Below, in pieces: positions 59,714 to 64,000 of a stretch of 64,000 nt of DNA (the stretch's first letter is position 1; the number at the start of each line of letters is the position of its first letter). The DNA is from Dehalococcoidia bacterium. GTDB taxonomy: Bacteria > Chloroflexota > Dehalococcoidia > Bin125. Below the pieces are notes generated by a model. The model was given only the letters and a program-made list of their open reading frames with translations. It was not told the origin of the DNA and did not search any database. The stretch is taken from contig JAJDYG010000037.1 of NCBI GenBank assembly GCA_022822855.1, positions 1 to 64,000 on the forward strand, read 5' to 3'. Both the position numbers and the translations under genes were made by a program.

Positions 59714-61987
59714 CTACTGTCTCGCCATTGCCTGCCGCTGGCGTTCCGCCTGAGCGTGGTAGGCCGCTTCGCCCTCGTATGGCGTGACTTCGATATCGAC
59801 CGTATGAATCTGACCCTCGAACTCGAAGGGCGGGTCATAGTTGTCACCGACGGGTGAGCGGCGGTCGGCGCCGATGTCGAACTCTCCGTGCGCGAAGAGA
59901 ATCCGGCGCTGCAACACGTCTACCTGTCCGGAAGCGATCTGCTTCCCGTCGATGGAGAGCGTGACCTGTCCGGGTCCGCGAGGGGAGTCGCTCCGCAGGG
60001 AGATTCCGATCAGGAAGTCTCCAACGGGGAGCGGCGAGTCGGCCCGGATGCGGGACCAGTCGTCGTAGGCGTGGTAGTCGAAGTGCAGGTGGTTGTCTTT
60101 GATGTAGAGCGTGACTCCCGTGTGGATTGAGCCACGGTTGAAAATGACCCCCTGTTGATCTGAAGATTGCCTCGATACCGACGCCTCCAGTGTCCAACTG
60201 CCGAGGTCGATCGCCGGGGAGGTCTCGACCGGCATGTGCGCGATCGGCGGCGTGTAGTGATATCGGAGTCCGGCGTGCGGCGCACCGGGGAGTTGAGAGG
60301 GCTGATTGATCTCGACGGTGCGATCGTCAAGCGGCAGCACGCCGTGCTTGCCGGCCTCGACCCACCAGCGATCTATCAACTCGCGCAGCTTCTCCGGTTC
60401 TTCTGCGGCGAGGTCATTGGTTTCGGAGAAGTCCTCATCGACGTGGTACAGCTCCCACTCGTCGTCGGACCATTCGGTTCCGTACCGATGCCAGCTGACC
60501 GCCTTCCAGCCGTCGACCCAGATTCCGCGGTGTCCGAACATCTCGAAGTACTGCGCCTCGCGAGGGGTGTCGGCCTCCGAGTCATTGAGTGCATAGTTGA
60601 AACTCTCGCCGGCGATTGGGATCTGAGTTTCGCCGCGCAGGCTGGACGGCGGCTCGACGCCCAGGGTCTCCAGGACGGTCGGCAGCACGTCGGTCACATG
60701 ATGGAACTGTCCTCGAATGGCTCCGCGATCGGCTATGCCTTCCGGCCAGTGGACGATCAACGGCACACGCACGCCGCCGCCGTGCGTGTTCTGCTTGTAC
60801 CAGCGCAGCGGGGTGTTTCCCGCCTGCGCCCAGCCCCAGGGATAGTTCGACGCCGACCGCGGACCGCCAATCTCGTGCAGGCGCGACTGAATCTCGTCGA
60901 GGTCGTCGCGCGGGCCAAAGAGGCGCGGCTCGTCGGACACACCCTGAGGGCCGCCCTCCTGCGAGGCGCCGTTGTCGGCGAGCAGCATGACGATGGTGTT
61001 GTCCATCTGGCCCGACGATTCCAGGTACGAGAACAGCCGGCCAAGCTGCGCGTCGGTGTGCTCGAGGAAGCCGGCGAACGCCTCCTGCAAGGCCACCGCA
61101 AAATTGCGTGCGTTCTCCGACATGTCATCCCAGGCGTCGACGCCTCGGTTGCGCGGAGCTAGCTGGGTACCCTCCGGCACGATGCCCATCTCTTGCTGGC
61201 GGGCAAACCACTCCTCGCGTACGGCGTCCCAGCCGACGTCGAATTTGCCCCGGTAACGTTCGATGAACTCCTGCGGCGCCTGGTGCGGCGCATGGGTCGC
61301 GCCCAAGGCGAAGTAGAGGAAGAAGGGTTGGCCGGGGTAGACCGACTGATGATCTCGAAGAAAACCTGTGGCCTGGTCGACGAGGTCCTCGGTCAGGTGA
61401 TAGCCCTCCTCCGGGCGTCGCGGCGGGTCGATCAGGTGGTTGTCGTAGCAGAGTTCCGGATAGAACTGGTCCGTCTCGCCGGAGAGGAACCCGTAATAAC
61501 GATCAAAGCCTCGTTGCAGCGGCCAGTTGTCGAACGGGCCGGCCTGACCCATGGCGTCGACCGGGCAGAGATGCCATTTCCCAATCGCGAAGGTCGCGTA
61601 GCTCTCCTCGGAGAGGATCTCGGCCATCGTCGCGGCGCTGCGCGGGATCGCGCCGCGCATGTGCGGGAAACCAGAATCGAATTGAGTGACGGAACGCATA
61701 CCGACGGTGTGATGGTTGCGTCCGGTCAGCAATGAGGCCCGAGTCGGGGAGCAGAGCGGCGTCACGTGGAAGTTGGTGAAACGCAGGCCGTTCGCGGCGA
61801 GTCGGTTGATGTTGGGCGTCTCAATCGTCGACCCGTAGCAGTTGAGATGAGCGAAGCCGAGGTCGTCAAAGAGGATGATGAGGACATTGGGCCGATCCTG
61901 CGGCGCGGTCGGCAGGGGCGGCCACCAGGGCTCCGACTCGCGGAAGGTGCGGCCGATTCGTCCTTCAAAGTCCTCGTTGGTCGTCAT
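59714..61987 (-). CDS. Type I sulfatase (Cys-type)
   Basis: 757 residues. N-terminal metal site RPNVLIILFDDLGFAHLNCY with Asp41-Asp42; the formylglycine signature CSPTRASLLTG with Cys79; GRNHHTVG after it. The core is followed by a C-terminal beta-rich domain (about 590-740, SWTLEASVSRQSS, YIKDNHLHFDYHAYDD) like a LamG-type module. No signal peptide is evident. ATG at 61987 with AGAGG at 7 bp is preferred over a TTG two codons earlier. Hydrolyses sulfate esters after Cys is converted by the adjacent FGE. Confidence 0.93.
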   Translation of the reverse strand: MTTNEDFEGRIGRTFRESEPWWPPLPTAPQDRPNVLIILFDDLGFAHLNCYGSTIETPNINRLAANGLRFTNFHVTPLCSPTRASLLTGRNHHTVGMRSVTQFDSGFPHMRGAIPRSAATMAEILSEESYATFAIGKWHLCPVDAMGQAGPFDNWPLQRGFDRYYGFLSGETDQFYPELCYDNHLIDPPRRPEEGYHLTEDLVDQATGFLRDHQSVYPGQPFFLYFALGATHAPHQAPQEFIERYRGKFDVGWDAVREEWFARQQEMGIVPEGTQLAPRNRGVDAWDDMSENARNFAVALQEAFAGFLEHTDAQLGRLFSYLESSGQMDNTIVMLLADNGASQEGGPQGVSDEPRLFGPRDDLDEIQSRLHEIGGPRSASNYPWGWAQAGNTPLRWYKQNTHGGGVRVPLIVHWPEGIADRGAIRGQFHHVTDVLPTVLETLGVEPPSSLRGETQIPIAGESFNYALNDSEADTPREAQYFEMFGHRGIWVDGWKAVSWHRYGTEWSDDEWELYHVDEDFSETNDLAAEEPEKLRELIDRWWVEAGKHGVLPLDDRTVEINQPSQLPGAPHAGLRYHYTPPIAHMPVETSPAIDLGSWTLEASVSRQSSDQQGVIFNRGSIHTGVTLYIKDNHLHFDYHAYDDWSRIRADSPLPVGDFLIGISLRSDSPRGPGQVTLSIDGKQIASGQVDVLQRRILFAHGEFDIGADRRSPVGDNYDPPFEFEGQIHTVDIEVTPYEGEAAYHAQAERQRQAMARQ

Positions 61988-61999
61988 CGTCAACCTCTC

Positions 62000-62980
62000 T
62001 CAGTCTGATGGTCGGACGCAGCGAAAGCCGGTATTGCTGGTCGCGCTGTCCGGCGTCAGCGCCATGCGCGCCGCCGTCCGGTAGCGCAAACAGTAGCTCT
62101 CGTGGCAGAGGAAACTGCCGCCCTTGAGCACCTTCAAATCGCCATCGGGCGGTCCCTGGGGATTGACCGGCGGCTCGGGATCGTGGAAGACGTCGAACCA
62201 GTCGGCGCACCACTCCCAGACGTTGCCGGTCGTGTTGTACAGACCCAGTCCGTTGGGTTCATAGGCGTCGACCGGACAGGTTGCGTACCAGCCGTCGTCG
62301 AGGGCGTTCTCGGTCGGGAAGACGCCCTGCCAGACGTTCATCCGGTGCTGGCCGCCCGGCGTGAGTTCATCGCCCCAGGGGTAGGGCTGAGACTCGAGGC
62401 CGCCGCGCGCGCCGCGCTCCCACTGGGCCTCGGTCGGCAGGGTCTTGCCCGCCCAATCCGCGAATGCGAGAGCGTCATTCCAGCTCACATGAACAACGGG
62501 ATGATCCCGGCGATCAGCAAGGCTGCTGGCCGGACCCTCGGGATGACGCCATGACGCGCCCTCAACCGCCCGCCACCAGGGCGCGTCGGCTGCGCCTTGA
62601 GTCGGTGGGAAGTCGTCCGGCAGGAGGCCGGCGAAGACGAATGACCAGCCGATTAGTTCGGACTCCGTCTGGTACCCCGTCTCTTCGACAAACGCGGCGA
62701 AGTCAGCATTGGAGACGGCGCAGGCGTCGATCTCGAAGGCGGCGAGTTCAATCTCGCGGAGCGGGCCCTCGCCGTCGCCCGGGTAGGCCAGGTGGTCGAC
62801 CGAACCCATCACGAACGTTCCCGCCGGAATGCTCGCCGCGCCATCATCTTGGTTCCCTTTCGAGGACGGGGCCGCCCCGGAGGGGTGAAGGAGGCCGCTG
62901 GGGAGCCCCCCTCTGCCTGCGGCAGCTCCCCCCAGATGGGGGAGAACAGAACCTCGTGATGTTCCACAGCAGTTGGTCAT
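62000..62980 (-). CDS. Formylglycine-generating enzyme (sulfatase-modifying factor)
   Basis: 326 residues as read. FGE-sulfatase domain from IPAGTFVMGS (51-60): HPVVHVSWNDALAFADWAG (160-178), LPTEAQWERGARGG, NTTGNVWEWCADW and CHESYCLRYRTAAR. The redox Cys pair of aerobic FGEs is present (Cys292, Cys297). It oxidises the sulfatase Cys to formylglycine. The first about 45 residues are encoded partly by a hairpin repeat and match nothing in the family, so the true start is uncertain. Sits between two sulfatase genes, 12 bp before the ATG of the first. Confidence 0.92.
   Translation of the reverse strand: MTNCCGTSRGSVLPHLGGAAAGRGGLPSGLLHPSGAAPSSKGNQDDGAASIPAGTFVMGSVDHLAYPGDGEGPLREIELAAFEIDACAVSNADFAAFVEETGYQTESELIGWSFVFAGLLPDDFPPTQGAADAPWWRAVEGASWRHPEGPASSLADRRDHPVVHVSWNDALAFADWAGKTLPTEAQWERGARGGLESQPYPWGDELTPGGQHRMNVWQGVFPTENALDDGWYATCPVDAYEPNGLGLYNTTGNVWEWCADWFDVFHDPEPPVNPQGPPDGDLKVLKGGSFLCHESYCLRYRTAARMALTPDSATSNTGFRCVRPSD
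62905..62945 (-). repeat. Dispersed double-hairpin repeat, copy 6
   Basis: On the minus strand: CTCCCCCatcTGGGGGGAG hairpin, TGCC-gca-GGCA hairpin, then GAGGGGGGCTC. It lies inside the apparent N-terminus of the FGE gene. Confidence 0.8.
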
Positions 62981-63003
62981 CGAATAGCCGCCGATGGTTC
63001 GGT

Positions 63004-64000
63004 CTATTGCTGAGCCATCAAGAGCTTGAAGGCGTTCCTCGCTGCCTCGTAGGCCGCGCCCGACTTCGGGTAGGGGGTAACTTCGAGGGTCAGCTCGTGA
63101 ATCGTGCCGTTGAACTCGAACGGGGCTTCGTAAGAGTCGGTGACCGGGGATTTCCGATCGGAACCGATGTCTGCGCCTCCGCGGCCGCCGAAGCCTCCTC
63201 GGACGAGGAATGGCACGTCGCCGTCGCCGACGGCCTCTCCATTGAGGCGCAGGGTGACATGTCCGGGCGCGGACGGCGCTTCGCCGTCCATGCTCATGCC
63301 GATGGTGCAGCGGCCGTCGGGCACTTCGACCTCGGAGACAATCTGTGTGACGTCGGTGAAGGCGTTGTAGTCGACTCTCAGGTGATTGTCCTTGATGTAG
63401 AAGCTGATCCCTCCCATGACCGATCCTCGGGCGAAGATCACGCCATCGCCGAGGCCGTCACGCTCGATGTCCGCTTCGAGCACCCAGGACCCCATGCCGA
63501 CCGCCGGCGCGATTTCGCCCGGCAGGTGAGAGACCGGCGGCGTGTAGCGGTACTTGAGGCCGTTGTGCGGACCGCCCGGCCGCTGCGTCGGACCGCCAAG
63601 CTGGAAGCTCCGGTCGTCGAGCGGGAGCACGTTGTAACGGCCGGCTTCGACCCACCAGCGGTCGATCAGTTCGCGCAGCTTCTCCGGCTCTTCAGCCGCC
63701 AGGTTGTTGGACTCTGAGAAATCTTCGGCGACGTGGTAGAGCTCCCACTCGTCGTCGGACCAAGGGTCGTTCTTCTGGTGTCGTGTGACGGCCTTCCAGC
63801 CGTCGACCCAGATGCCTCGATGACCGAGCATTTCGAAGTACTGCGCCTCCTTGGTTGTGTCGGCGGCAGGGTCGTCGAATGCATAGGCGAAGCTGGTCCC
63901 GCTGACCGGCATCTGACGATGTCCTGCGTATTCCTCGGGCGCGGTGGCCTGAACCGACTCGAGCACCGTCGGGAGCACGTCGCTGACGTGGTGGAACTGA
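63004..64000 (-). CDS. Sulfatase, C-terminal part (cut by window edge)
   Basis: 332 codons open to the window edge. Late core (FHHVSDVLPTVLES, YFEMLGHRGIWVDGWKAV, EDFSESNNLAAEEPEKLRELIDRW) and the same C-terminal beta-rich module as the other sulfatase (GSWVLEADIERDG, YIKDNHLRVDYNAF). Close paralogue; the catalytic Cys region is outside the window. Stop is 23 bp from the FGE start. Probably first gene of a sulfatase-FGE-sulfatase operon. Confidence 0.9.
   Translation of the reverse strand, partial: QFHHVSDVLPTVLESVQATAPEEYAGHRQMPVSGTSFAYAFDDPAADTTKEAQYFEMLGHRGIWVDGWKAVTRHQKNDPWSDDEWELYHVAEDFSESNNLAAEEPEKLRELIDRWWVEAGRYNVLPLDDRSFQLGGPTQRPGGPHNGLKYRYTPPVSHLPGEIAPAVGMGSWVLEADIERDGLGDGVIFARGSVMGGISFYIKDNHLRVDYNAFTDVTQIVSEVEVPDGRCTIGMSMDGEAPSAPGHVTLRLNGEAVGDGDVPFLVRGGFGGRGGADIGSDRKSPVTDSYEAPFEFNGTIHELTLEVTPYPKSGAAYEAARNAFKLLMAQQ

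Overview
This is a high-GC window with dense genes, many GTG/TTG starts and ATGA/GTGA stop-start overlaps. Gene content points to a bacterium of the phylum Chloroflexota, possibly an SAR202/Dehalococcoidia-like marine or host-associated lineage. The supporting features are the atpZ-B-E-F-H-A-G-D-C layout, Tat-type lipoprotein binding proteins with glutamine-rich linkers, paralogous MFS exporters, flavin monooxygenase-like genes, and sulfatases next to a formylglycine-generating enzyme. The taxonomic call is inference from gene content only.

Layout. 1-140: left edge of an IS5-like insertion sequence, cut by the window. 155-11689 (all minus): an envelope and energy block transcribed leftward: DUF151 nuclease-family gene, then atpZ, atpB, E, F, H, A, G, a HAD phosphatase, atpD, atpC, murA and an mreB homologue. 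Several of these proteins are unusual: subunit a has a loop insertion of about 225 residues, MurA has Asp in place of the fosfomycin-target Cys, and the MreB homologue has lost expected ATPase residues. 11787-24876: housekeeping and membrane genes (MFS, pyrF, comB, a DUF4129/DUF58/MoxR operon, cinA, a metallo-beta-lactamase-fold hydrolase, a flotillin/NfeD pair, a luciferase-like oxidoreductase). 25008-28441 (plus): CDGSH protein, MscS channel, lactonase-like hydrolase, second luciferase-like oxidoreductase.

28429-38065 (minus): a compact array of six closely related MFS exporters, followed by a more divergent MFS gene broken by an in-frame TGA. Five of the six share a short conserved C-terminal tail beyond a variable linker. 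38587-46263 (mostly plus): tungsten-type aldehyde ferredoxin oxidoreductase, two small secreted or anchored proteins, a PH-like membrane protein, a peroxiredoxin, an SDR, an alpha/beta hydrolase and a flavin-dependent halogenase-family protein.

46439-59704 (plus): three successive peptide-type ABC importers, each with one Tat lipoprotein binding protein and two permeases but no ATPase gene. The three binding-protein genes share the same promoter architecture (TTGNNN, 17 bp, CATACT) and protein layout (lipid-anchor Cys39, then a glutamine-rich linker). A quinone oxidoreductase and a gene-poor stretch of about 840 bp with GTTCAG clusters lie between the second and third systems. 59714-64000 (minus): sulfatase, formylglycine-generating enzyme, and a second sulfatase cut by the window edge. 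Sulfatases that release organics next to oligopeptide-type importers suggest scavenging of sulfated organic matter.

A dispersed double-hairpin repeat occurs at least six times between genes. Twice it supplies the purine-rich sequence in front of a start codon, and twice it runs into a predicted coding N-terminus. No tRNA, rRNA or CRISPR array was recognised.
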